A stretch of DNA of 6,945 nucleotides from Anaerobacillus sp. (lineage in GTDB: Bacteria; Bacillota; Bacilli; Bacillales; Anaerobacillaceae), in the NCBI GenBank assembly GCA_007118195.1, contig SKSA01000163.1, positions 1 to 6,945 on the forward strand, given 5' to 3'. The notes under the pieces were generated by a model. That model saw only the letters and a list, made by a program, of their open reading frames with translations, was not told the origin of the DNA and ran no database searches. Below, in pieces: positions 1 to 5,196 of this stretch. Each line of letters opens with the position of its first letter. Within the stretch, counting starts at the first letter, position 1. The position numbers were made by a program, and so were the translations under genes.

Positions 1-97
1 AGTACTGTCCACACATGACTAAACCTTCATTAGGAATTCGACCCTGCTATAGCGGATTGCAGGTTACAAGGCGCCGCTACTGCCCCGTCTATTGCGA
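1..97 (-). ncRNA. scr: SRP RNA (scRNA, large Bacillus type), 5' part, cut by window edge
   Basis: This is the RNA core of the signal recognition particle, which with Ffh delivers nascent membrane and secreted proteins to the membrane. Read on the minus strand, the sequence closely follows, from memory, the start of Bacillus subtilis scRNA: GACGGGGCAGTAGCGGCGCC, then TTGTAACCTGCAATCCGC, then TATAGCAGGGTCGAATTCC. This is the Alu-domain part and contains the conserved UGUNR loop motif (UGUAA, about positions 65-69). Only the first ~95 nt lie in the window; the rest, including the Ffh-binding helix, is beyond base 1. The exact 5' end is uncertain because Bacillus scRNA is cut from a longer precursor. 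In B. subtilis this gene sits just upstream of dnaX, so dnaX may lie to the left (inference). The identification rests on remembered sequence, not an alignment. Confidence 0.85.
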
Positions 98-356
98 TGT
101 GTTTCAACTGAATAACTATATATTACATGTTTTTATGATTAATGTATATATTAAACGATTGCCATTGGAGGATATTGTTGACATCTCACTATGCCTAATA
201 GATACCCGATTACTTATGAACGACGACTATCTACTTAATGCTCAGTCTCTTGCTTGAGAAGTCATTTATACTCTTGACTACACTTAGACCCGCAATATAA
301 GTTTCTGGAAAAAATAATATAGAATAAACAGATTTCGGAAGAGAGATTATACGGGT
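98..356. other. Divergent intergenic region between SRP RNA and SpoIID-like gene
   Basis: This AT-rich spacer must hold the promoters of both divergent genes. The rightward SigA-type promoter at 274-301 is clear. For the leftward SRP RNA I see only weak boxes: TATACA (complement of 143-148) and TAATAT (complement of 120-125), 17 bp apart, each matching 4 of 6 consensus bases. The open frame at 15-257 runs antisense into the SRP RNA, has no convincing ribosome binding site and resembles no family I know, so I do not call it a gene. No tRNA cloverleaf was seen. Confidence 0.5.
274..301 (+). promoter_or_regulatory. SigA-type promoter of the SpoIID-like gene
   Basis: The -35 box is TTGACT (274-279), followed by a 16-bp spacer and the -10 box TATAAG (296-301). 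Each box matches 5 of 6 consensus bases. Transcription would start near 308, giving a leader of about 50 nt before the ATG at 357. This points to vegetative expression rather than dependence on a sporulation sigma factor, though a second, stage-specific promoter cannot be excluded. Confidence 0.65.
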
Positions 357-1619
357 ATGAGATACTTATTAATTATTTTCCTATTGTTTTTGTCTTTCTT
401 TTTTCAAAATAGAGCACTAGCCGATGAAATGGTGACCGTCAAATTAGTCAACTATATTGGTGATACAAAAGAGGTGAAACTCGCTCTAAAAGGAGAGTTT
501 TACACTCTTGATCCCGCGCTAAGTTTAAAAGAAGGAGTGAATTATCAATTAAAAGTAAATGATGGTTCGATCAAAATAGAAGGGGAGGAGGAAACGTTTC
601 ATATTAATGAATCATTTGTACTAATCCCGAAAACGTATGATGAAAATCATGTTATTTACATTAATGATCGTCCGTACTTAGGTTCGATCGAGTTTCAAAT
701 GGAGGACGGTAAAAATATTCGACCTGTTAATCAGCTTTTTTTAGAAGATTATTTAAAAGGGGTCGTACCTTTTGAAGTGTACCCATCGTGGGAACTAGAA
801 ACATTGAAGGCGCAAACGTTAGCCGCTCGAACGTATGCAGTCACTCACATGAAGAAAAATATGGATGATACGATCCGTTTTCAAGTGTATGGCGGTTTTA
901 CGTGGACTGAAAATACGACGAAAGCGGTAGATGAAACGAAGGGCGAAGTGATTACTTACAAAGACCGTCCGATTGACGCGTTTTATTCAGCAAGTAATGG
1001 CGGAATCACCGAAAGTAATAAACATGTATGGGGAGGTAACGCCTTAAGCTATTTTCCGATCAAAAAAGATCCGTACGATCCAACTCATCCATGGGAATTT
1101 ACGCTTAATAGGAGCCAAATCGTTTTAGACGAAATCAATTGGGATGATCAAAATTGGTGGGATGAAATTGAGGAAATTGATACGGAAATTACGGCAGCAA
1201 TGAAAAGTTGGCTCTATAATAAAGGATACTCTTCTGATATTAAGATTTTATCGGTTTCTGATTTTGAAATAACGCCGAAACAACTTCCTTCTGAACGAAC
1301 CGAAGAAGGGGCCTTGACGGTTGAATTTTTACAACGTTTATTAGATGGAACCGTGTTATATGAAGTGATCGATTTTGAAAATGGAAAGGTGAATCGAATT
1401 CGTCCTTTAATCGGTGGTAATATATTTAAAAGTTATTTAGTTGATACGTTTGTTGATAATGATGAGTCCTATATAGTGAAAGGGAGAGGCTTCGGTCATG
1501 GCGTCGGGATGAGCCAGTGGGGTGCACAAATGATGGCCGAACAAGGAAAATCTTATGAGGAAATTTTACAATTTTATTACCCTGGAACAAAGATTAAGAA
1601 CGTAACCGAATCACATTAG
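357..1619 (+). CDS. Secreted SpoIID/LytB-domain protein (probable peptidoglycan lytic transglycosylase or amidase enhancer)
   Basis: This is a 420-aa exported protein. Residues 1-22 form a signal peptide: one basic residue, a long hydrophobic core (LLIIFLLFLSFFF) and an ALA/DE cleavage site. After a beta-rich region (about 25-115), the SpoIID/LytB domain spans about 120-411. It has VVPFEVYPSW with E140 at the place of SpoIID's catalytic glutamate, LKAQTLAARTYA (150-161), YSASNGGITES (210-220) and the C-terminal GRGFGHGVGMSQWGAQ (376-391) with YYPGT. In the family, SpoIID cleaves denuded glycan strands during engulfment, while LytB modifies an autolysin. The length exceeds SpoIID (about 340 aa), and there is no spoIIQ or spoIIIC neighbour, so I do not name it spoIID. 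An extra acidic, Trp-rich stretch (about 255-290) looks like an insertion within the domain. The start has only a weak AAGAGAG site, but the signal peptide supports it. It is probably a single-gene unit. Confidence 0.92.
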   Translation: MRYLLIIFLLFLSFFFQNRALADEMVTVKLVNYIGDTKEVKLALKGEFYTLDPALSLKEGVNYQLKVNDGSIKIEGEEETFHINESFVLIPKTYDENHVIYINDRPYLGSIEFQMEDGKNIRPVNQLFLEDYLKGVVPFEVYPSWELETLKAQTLAARTYAVTHMKKNMDDTIRFQVYGGFTWTENTTKAVDETKGEVITYKDRPIDAFYSASNGGITESNKHVWGGNALSYFPIKKDPYDPTHPWEFTLNRSQIVLDEINWDDQNWWDEIEEIDTEITAAMKSWLYNKGYSSDIKILSVSDFEITPKQLPSERTEEGALTVEFLQRLLDGTVLYEVIDFENGKVNRIRPLIGGNIFKSYLVDTFVDNDESYIVKGRGFGHGVGMSQWGAQMMAEQGKSYEEILQFYYPGTKIKNVTESH

Positions 1620-1680
1620 GACAGGACGAATACCGAAATGGAAGTGGAAGTCGTATTCTGTTTGTGGGAGGGAAAAAATA

Positions 1681-1730
1681 GGGCTGACCCAAAAGTGTGT
1701 GACACTTTTGGGTCAGCCTCAATGTTTTTA
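1681..1730. terminator. Bidirectional rho-independent terminator, perfect 17-bp stem
   Basis: The arm GGCTGACCCAAAAGTGT (1682-1698) pairs without mismatch with 1702-1718 around a 3-nt GTG loop. On the plus strand it is followed by TCAATGTTTTTA. On the minus strand the stem is followed by TATTTTTT. It lies between two genes that converge, so it can stop transcription from both. The plus-strand T-run is offset a few bases from the stem, so minus-strand termination may be stronger. Confidence 0.9.
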
Positions 1731-1772
1731 TGTTAATAAATGTTGTAATTTCATTCAAATAAAACCAGTAAG

Positions 1773-1922
1773 CTATTTATCATTTCTCGGGTGACTAGGA
1801 ACAGAGCCCTTTTTCTTTGCAAGAAGCATTTTTGCTTCATTGTAGGACAGTCCTGATTGACGATTTAGACGTTTTACTTCATTAATATCAGTCCCAGCTA
1901 TCGTTGCCTTTTTACTTTCCAT
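1773..1922 (-). CDS. Small protein (49 aa) resembling gamma-type small acid-soluble spore proteins
   Basis: A short ORF with an ideal ribosome binding site: AAAGGAGG lies seven bases before the ATG (start at 1922, TAG at 1773-1775). The product begins MESKKATIAGTDINEVKRLN and continues RQSGLSYNEAKMLLAKKKG, followed by a polar tail. It is basic, has no Cys or Trp and no membrane segment. The core T-D-I-x-x-V-K-x-x-N-x-x-S fits the repeat of gamma-type SASPs (TNAQQVRKQNQQS in SspE). These are amino-acid stores in the spore that the GPR protease degrades at germination. However, there is only one copy of the motif and no TEFASET-like GPR site, so the function is an inference. I found no convincing SigG or SigF promoter upstream. 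It converges on the SpoIID-like gene, and both use the hairpin at 1682-1718. Confidence 0.72.
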   Translation of the reverse strand: MESKKATIAGTDINEVKRLNRQSGLSYNEAKMLLAKKKGSVPSHPRNDK

Positions 1923-2129
1923 TGTTATTCCTCCTTTTTATTACGTAGTTTTTAAGTCATGGAAGATATTTATGCGCTTTTAGGATGATTGGCGACTTAG
2001 GATACCATCATTTTTGTATGGAAAAGTTGGACAGTTGGTTAGTTGGAAAGGAAATCACTTGACTTTACATGCTATATGGTAACTGCTTCGTCATGAAGTT
2101 TTTTATAAGAAAAAAAGGAGGATGATTTC
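1923..2129. other. Intergenic region upstream of the 49-aa gene
   Basis: Apart from the AAAGGAGG site of the minus-strand 49-aa gene (about 1930-1937), I see no convincing gene or promoter. A TTGACT hexamer (2059-2064) has no -10 box at a usual distance. A TTAC/GTAA pair bounds an 18-bp dyad-like stretch at 2065-2082. A small CTTC/GAAG hairpin before TTTTTT at 2086-2104 is too short to call a terminator. Confidence 0.4.
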
Positions 2130-2219
2130 ATGAACGAGCCTCTGAGATTCGAAAGAGTGTGCTCCTGCGGTTACTCGTCGCAAAGCTACACGAAGCCTAT
2201 GCTAGGAAGTGTGACATGA
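2130..2219 (+). CDS. Possible 29-aa peptide ORF, unrecognised; maybe a truncated gene start
   Basis: The ATG at 2130 is preceded by AAAAAAAGGAGGATGATTTC, a full Shine-Dalgarno sequence at good spacing. It opens a frame of only 29 codons (MNEPLRFERVCSCGYSSQSY followed by TKPMLGSVT, then TGA at 2217). The peptide has a Cys-x-Cys-Gly motif but matches no family I know. Its second half lies in a GC-rich patch: bases 2161-2220 are 31/60 G+C by my count, well above the surrounding sequence. Three readings are possible: a real small peptide, a leader peptide, or an old gene start whose body was replaced by an inserted repeat or lost. The ribosome binding site is the only strong evidence. Confidence 0.35.
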   Translation: MNEPLRFERVCSCGYSSQSYTKPMLGSVT

Positions 2220-2509
2220 TGTGATTGAGGTCAGTTGCTTCACAGCGAAGAGAAGGAAATAATTCGTCTTTTTCCCTCTTAAGATAGTAATTGAGCTAGT
2301 AATGATGGGTTTGTATTTAGTCGGTAAGAAAGTAGTTTTGAATTAGTGAAGTAGGGAATGTAATTAACATAACCATTTCATAGGGAGTGGTAGAGCTTGG
2401 AGAATACTAGATGAAATGATCAAAAAAGGCTTAAATAGCTTGGTGAACCCTATGGTCTCTAGGTGGAATACGACGCTATAAAACTACTGTAAAAAGGAGC
2501 GGAATAAAC
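2220..2509 (+). other. Long non-coding leader before the coiled-coil gene
   Basis: Nearly 300 bases without a credible gene. I see an 8-bp inverted repeat, CATTTCAT (2374-2381) with ATGAAATG (2411-2418), a small CCTA/TAGG dyad at 2449-2463, and a CTTC-acagc-GAAG hairpin near 2239-2251. A 21-codon frame at 2416 has no usable ribosome binding site. A possible SigB promoter (2335-2359) is listed separately. The gene's own ribosome binding site, AAAAAGGAG, lies at about 2490-2498. Confidence 0.4.
2335..2359 (+). promoter_or_regulatory. Possible SigB-type general-stress promoter
   Basis: GTTTTG (2335-2340), 13 bp, then GGGAAT (2354-2359). The remembered SigB consensus is GTTTAA, 12-15 bp, GGGTAT, so the boxes match 4 and 5 of 6. 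It would give a leader of about 145 nt before the coiled-coil gene at 2510, whose family is linked to stress. A short pattern in AT-rich DNA can arise by chance. An alternative is TATAAA (2477-2482) as a SigA -10 box, but it lacks a -35 box. Confidence 0.28.
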
Positions 2510-2812
2510 ATGAGTAAAAGAGAAGAACTTATAAATAAGTTAAAACAACAAATTGATCATTGGAACGAAGAAGTCTCGGATCTAGAATCAAAATCAAAAC
2601 AAGTCAATGAGAAAGCAAAAGGGAAATATCATGAAACGATTGAGTTACTAAAAAAACAGCGAGATGAAGCTAAACAAAAGTTGAAAGAGTTGGAAAAAGT
2701 GAGTGAAACTGCTTGGGAGGATTTAAAGCAGCAAACGGAGAGTACTTTTACGAACTTGAAACAAGCATTTAAAGAAGCAAAAGACTACTTTAACAATAAC
2801 AAAAAGGGTTAA
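2510..2812 (+). CDS. Coiled-coil protein, sll1863-type stress response family
   Basis: This is a 100-aa, highly charged, soluble protein with no signal peptide or membrane segment. Almost the whole chain is predicted to be helical. Residues 1-65 show heptad-like alternation of Leu/Ile with Lys/Glu (EELINKLKQQIDHWNEEVSD, then KLKELEKV). A second amphipathic part, TAWEDLKQQTESTFTNLKQA, follows, then FKEAKDYF and a Lys/Asn-rich tail. The layout, a coiled coil plus a WEDLK...A...LK helix that looks apolipoprotein-like, matches small proteins annotated as sll1863-family stress response proteins. Their molecular function is unknown; membrane or protein association is plausible but inferred. The start is supported by AAAAAGGAG about 11 bases upstream. 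It is transcribed alone and ends in the terminator at 2854-2900. Confidence 0.88.
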   Translation: MSKREELINKLKQQIDHWNEEVSDLESKSKQVNEKAKGKYHETIELLKKQRDEAKQKLKELEKVSETAWEDLKQQTESTFTNLKQAFKEAKDYFNNNKKG

Positions 2813-2853
2813 AAAGAGGGAAGTTAGTTAAAAGTTGTGAAACCTGTTTTAGC

Positions 2854-2900
2854 AACTAGGGTCGCTAGTACCTTAATACAAGGCGATCCCTAGTTTTCTT
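2854..2900 (+). terminator. Rho-independent terminator of the coiled-coil gene
   Basis: AACTAGGGTCGC (2854-2865) pairs with GCGATCCCTAGTT (2883-2895), with a single bulged base, and is followed by TTCTTTGTTTT. It lies about 40 bases after the stop at 2812. On the minus strand the stem is not followed by a T-run, so it probably does not serve the MFS gene, for which I found no clear terminator. Confidence 0.85.
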
Positions 2901-2964
2901 TGTTTTGAATAAATATTATGTTTTAGGCAGGTAGGTATTGTTTTGGTAGAACCCCAGAAGCTTA

Positions 2965-4218
2965 TTAATTTGCCACTGATTTCTTTTGCTCATTCGTATT
3001 TTTTATATTTGATGTCATCGCAGGTATAACATTATATTTGACGATGAAAACGTTTAGTAATAGTAAAATCGACGACGCAATAAATAAGCTTCTAATCCCA
3101 GCGGCAGACGCTAACCAACCACCAGCGATCGGTCCCATCATTGTACCTAAATACATAAAGCTATTAGAAAAGCCATACGTCCGACTTTCCATCCCCTCAG
3201 GAGCTAAGTGGCGTATAAGAGAGTTGATCGCTGGTAATAATCCACCTAAACAAAGCCCTAATAAAAATCGAAAGACTAAAAGCTGCCAATATGTTTCTAC
3301 GAACGCTTGCGGTAATGTGATAATAGCCGCAAAAAGTAAAGAAATTAACAAAACAAATTGCGCGCCTTTTGTGTCGCTCAATTTTCCGAGGAACGGACTT
3401 GCGGACATGTTCGCAAACCCCATGACCGACATAGCTAACCCTGCATAAAAAGCTACATTTTGTGAAGTGGAGAGTTCTTGAACATACAATGATAACAATG
3501 GGTTAATTCCAATTAAAGCGCATTGAACTATAAAAAAGACAAAAAATAAAGATAAAAGAGGTGAAGTAGAAGCAATCTTTTTGAAATCTTGCATTGTGTT
3601 TGTTTTGACATATTCCTCTTTTTTCTTATGATCTTCTTTTACGAAATATAAGACAGCAAATGCTGTTAATAATATCGTGAGTCCGGTCACGTAGAAGACC
3701 ATTCTGAATCCAATTAAATCGGCTAAGATCCCACCAAACAATGGACCACAAATTCCACCAGCCACAGCACCTGCTTGTAGCATTCCTAGCGCGTAGCCTG
3801 AGCGTTCCTTCGGTGTGGTCATAGATATCAAGGTGATTGCAGCAGGGATAAATCCAGAAATCATACCATTGAGTAGACGAAGCAGTAGTAATGACCATGG
3901 TCCAGTTGCGAAGCCAGTGAGGGTAATAACGATCGCCATACCAAATCCTGAACGAAGTAGCATTAATTTTCGGCCATGTCGATCAGCAAGTTTTCCCCAT
4001 AGTGGTGAAAATAAAAAGGCTGTTAGAAAGTTTGCGCCAAAGATAATCCCAGCCCATCGACTAACAGCTTGTAGATCCGTCACTCCTAATTCTTGTAGAT
4101 ACAAAGGTAAAAAGGGGATAATCATTGTCATAGAAGCCATGACAAAGAATTGACATACCATTAGTATGTACAGATTTCGTTTCCAATTTGTTTTTGGCAT
4201 TTCTTTTTTCACTCCCAT
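2965..4218 (-). CDS. MFS transporter, drug:H+ antiporter-1 (DHA1) type, probable multidrug efflux
   Basis: A 417-aa integral membrane protein with about 12 hydrophobic helices in two halves, split by a charged cytoplasmic loop (about 193-215, KEDHKKKEEYVK). Motif A, GKLADRHGRKLML (75-87), follows helix 2. Motif C, GAVAGGICGPLFGG (150-163), in helix 5 is typical of drug:proton antiporters. Weaker repeats of both occur in the second half (GKLSDTKG at 278-285, GTMMGPIAGG at 358-367). It resembles MdtG/multidrug-efflux MFS proteins that export small hydrophobic compounds using the proton gradient; the substrate cannot be read from sequence. The start is uncertain. The ATG at 4218 has only a weak AGG site, while the internal ATG at residue 7 (MPKTNWKRN) begins at what I remember as the usual family start, with GGGAG about 11 bases upstream. 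The promoter carries an operator-like palindrome (4234-4254). Confidence 0.93.
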   Translation of the reverse strand: MGVKKEMPKTNWKRNLYILMVCQFFVMASMTMIIPFLPLYLQELGVTDLQAVSRWAGIIFGANFLTAFLFSPLWGKLADRHGRKLMLLRSGFGMAIVITLTGFATGPWSLLLLRLLNGMISGFIPAAITLISMTTPKERSGYALGMLQAGAVAGGICGPLFGGILADLIGFRMVFYVTGLTILLTAFAVLYFVKEDHKKKEEYVKTNTMQDFKKIASTSPLLSLFFVFFIVQCALIGINPLLSLYVQELSTSQNVAFYAGLAMSVMGFANMSASPFLGKLSDTKGAQFVLLISLLFAAIITLPQAFVETYWQLLVFRFLLGLCLGGLLPAINSLIRHLAPEGMESRTYGFSNSFMYLGTMMGPIAGGWLASAAGIRSLFIASSILLLLNVFIVKYNVIPAMTSNIKNTNEQKKSVAN

Positions 4219-4230
4219 ATCGTTATACCT

Positions 4231-4258
4231 ATTATACTTCGTAAAACGAAATATTCAA
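4231..4258 (-). promoter_or_regulatory. SigA promoter of the MFS gene with an operator palindrome in its spacer
   Basis: On the minus strand the -35 box is TTGAAT (complement of 4253-4258), the spacer is 16 bp, and the -10 box is a perfect TATAAT (complement of 4231-4236). The spacer contains the perfect inverted repeat TTCGT-AAA-ACGAA (4238-4250). Allowing one mismatched pair, it extends to a 21-bp dyad at 4234-4254. A repressor bound there would cover both promoter boxes, as TetR- and MarR-family regulators do at efflux genes. No regulator gene lies in the window, so the protein would be encoded elsewhere. Confidence 0.7.
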
Positions 4259-4317
4259 GAGAAAAATAGAAATTGTTAAAAAGTTTGTATTTTACTATGG
4301 AACAAAAATAGGTAATA

Positions 4318-4326
4318 TGTTATACT
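4318..4326 (+). promoter_or_regulatory. Extended -10 promoter of the thioesterase gene
   Basis: TG-T-TATACT (4318-4326) fits the extended -10 form (TGnTATAAT, 5 of 6 in the hexamer). The -35 region 17 bp upstream (TGGAAC, 4298-4303) is poor, as is common for extended -10 promoters. Transcription would start near 4333. An inverted repeat, TTTTCT (4326-4331) with AGAAAA (4340-4345), covers the likely start site and could be an operator or chance in AT-rich DNA. Confidence 0.45.
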
Positions 4327-4364
4327 TTTCTAAAAATACAGAAAATACTCTAGGGGGGATTTAG

Positions 4365-4844
4365 GTGGAAAAAGTAGATATTGCGGTACAAGATCATTAC
4401 CCAAAAGATTTTGCATGGTGTTATGGATGTGGTCAGTTAAATGAAAGTGGTCATCATTTTCGCACAGGTTGGCAAGGAGAACAAACGATTACGATATATG
4501 AGCCATTACAAGAGCATACGGCAATTCCAGGCTTCGTGTACGGTGGGTTAATTGCTTCTTTAATCGATTGTCACGGTACAGGTTCAGCATCACTAGCATT
4601 GTATCAAAAAAATGGCCATGAACTCGGAGACGGTACTCCTCCACCACGGTTTGTAACAGCAAAGTTAAATGTCGAATTTTTAAAACCTACTCCATTGGGT
4701 GTGCCACTTAAGGCGATCGGTACCATTGAAGAAATCCACCCGAAAAAGTGGAATGTGAATACCGAGGTTTATGCGGGTGACGAATTATGTGCACGAGGAT
4801 TAGTCGTCGCCGCCGTTATGCCAAGCTCATTTGGGAAAAAATGA
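4365..4844 (+). CDS. PaaI-type hotdog-fold acyl-CoA thioesterase
   Basis: A 159-aa cytoplasmic protein of the PaaI/hotdog thioesterase family, which hydrolyses acyl-CoA to free acid and CoA; the acyl chain is not predictable here. The central helix signature PGFVYGGLIASLIDCHGTGS (55-74) corresponds to the family's G-x-V-H-G-G-x-x-x-x-x-x-D motif, with Tyr in place of the usual His at 59. D68 is the likely catalytic acid. The strand FVTAKLNVEFLKPTPLG (96-112) is also typical. An N-terminal CYGCGQLNESGHHF segment (19-32) is seen in a subset of PaaI-like proteins (THEM4-like). The start is GTG; AGGGGGG (4352-4358) lies at suitable spacing and no other in-frame Met occurs until residue 152. It is divergent from the MFS gene, 146 bp apart, and is a single-gene unit ended by the terminator at 4936-4990. 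Confidence 0.9.
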   Translation: MEKVDIAVQDHYPKDFAWCYGCGQLNESGHHFRTGWQGEQTITIYEPLQEHTAIPGFVYGGLIASLIDCHGTGSASLALYQKNGHELGDGTPPPRFVTAKLNVEFLKPTPLGVPLKAIGTIEEIHPKKWNVNTEVYAGDELCARGLVVAAVMPSSFGKK

Positions 4845-4935
4845 GTTACGCCGTTTCTCTTACAGATTTACTTTAGAAGTAAAAATAAGCTATTGAATAC
4901 CTAAACTGCATGGATTTCATATTGGAAATTGATAC

Positions 4936-4990
4936 ACTCCCATACAAATAGCCAGGTTTGAAAAATCTTGCTACTTGTATGGGAGTTTTA
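4936..4990 (+). terminator. Rho-independent terminator downstream of the thioesterase gene
   Basis: ACTCCCATACAA-A-TAGC (4936-4952) pairs with GCTA-C-TTGTATGGGAGT (4970-4986), 16 of 17 positions. The loop can be shortened further by CAGG with CTTG. A short TTTTA follows. It lies about 90 bases after the stop, and the next gene runs the same way with its own promoter. Confidence 0.82.
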
Positions 4991-5105
4991 TGTGTCTTCA
5001 CATAGCTGGATCGGCTCCGTACACTAGCGGAATGTCCGTAACAGCGCTGAACTTGATCTTAAAAATAATAGATTTCAGATATCGAAAAAAACGAAAACAC
5101 CTTAC

Positions 5106-5134
5106 TGTTGTACTTTAGAAAATTACGTTACAAT
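5106..5134 (+). promoter_or_regulatory. Possible SigA promoter of the dehydrogenase gene
   Basis: TGTTGT (5106-5111), 17 bp, then TACAAT (5129-5134). The -10 box matches 5 of 6, the -35 box is weak. TTGTAC (5108-5113) is a better hexamer but its spacer is only 15 bp. The transcript would start near 5141, giving a leader of about 55 nt. Confidence 0.4.
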
Positions 5135-5196
5135 AACAATATTAATAATTATTTCTATAAAGCAATCTGAAATTTAACGTAAGAGGTGATTTTAAA

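Larger units (their letters stand above)
4845..5196. other. Intergenic region between the thioesterase and dehydrogenase genes
   Basis: This region contains a perfect 7-bp hairpin, TTTACTT-tag-AAGTAAA (4867-4883), without a T-run, then the strong terminator at 4936-4990. From 5000 to 5100 I see no gene or clear signal. A possible promoter lies at 5106-5134. An 8-bp inverted repeat, TTACGTTA (5123-5130) and TAACGTAA (5175-5182), overlaps that -10 box and the area just before the ribosome binding site. Confidence 0.5.

Noticed and set aside
178..204. Perfect TTGACA (178-183) as a rightward promoter
   Set aside because: At 17-bp spacing the -10 box is GATACC; the nearest fair -10 (TAGATA) leaves only 15 bp. 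The 274-301 promoter is clearly better.
15..257. 80-aa open frame on the plus strand
   Set aside because: It overlaps the SRP RNA in antisense, has no ribosome binding site and its product has no recognisable features.
2059..2086. Promoter (possibly MerR-type) for the 29-aa ORF starting at TTGACT
   Set aside because: No acceptable -10 hexamer at 16-20 bp spacing; the TATATG and TATGGT hexamers are only 8-10 bp away.
2416..2481. 21-codon frame (MIKKGLNSLVNP...) before the coiled-coil gene
   Set aside because: It is short, with no properly spaced ribosome binding site; GGAG lies about 13 bases upstream. Not supported as a toxin or leader peptide.
3038..3448. Open frames opposite or within the MFS gene (also 3626-3898 and 3815-4153)
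   Set aside because: They are shadows of a clearly coding MFS gene, with products lacking any coherent domain.
1923..5196. Search for a novel defence, mobile or CRISPR-like system
   Set aside because: There are no repeated spacers, recombinases, nucleases or toxin-antitoxin pairs. The genes are single units of common families.
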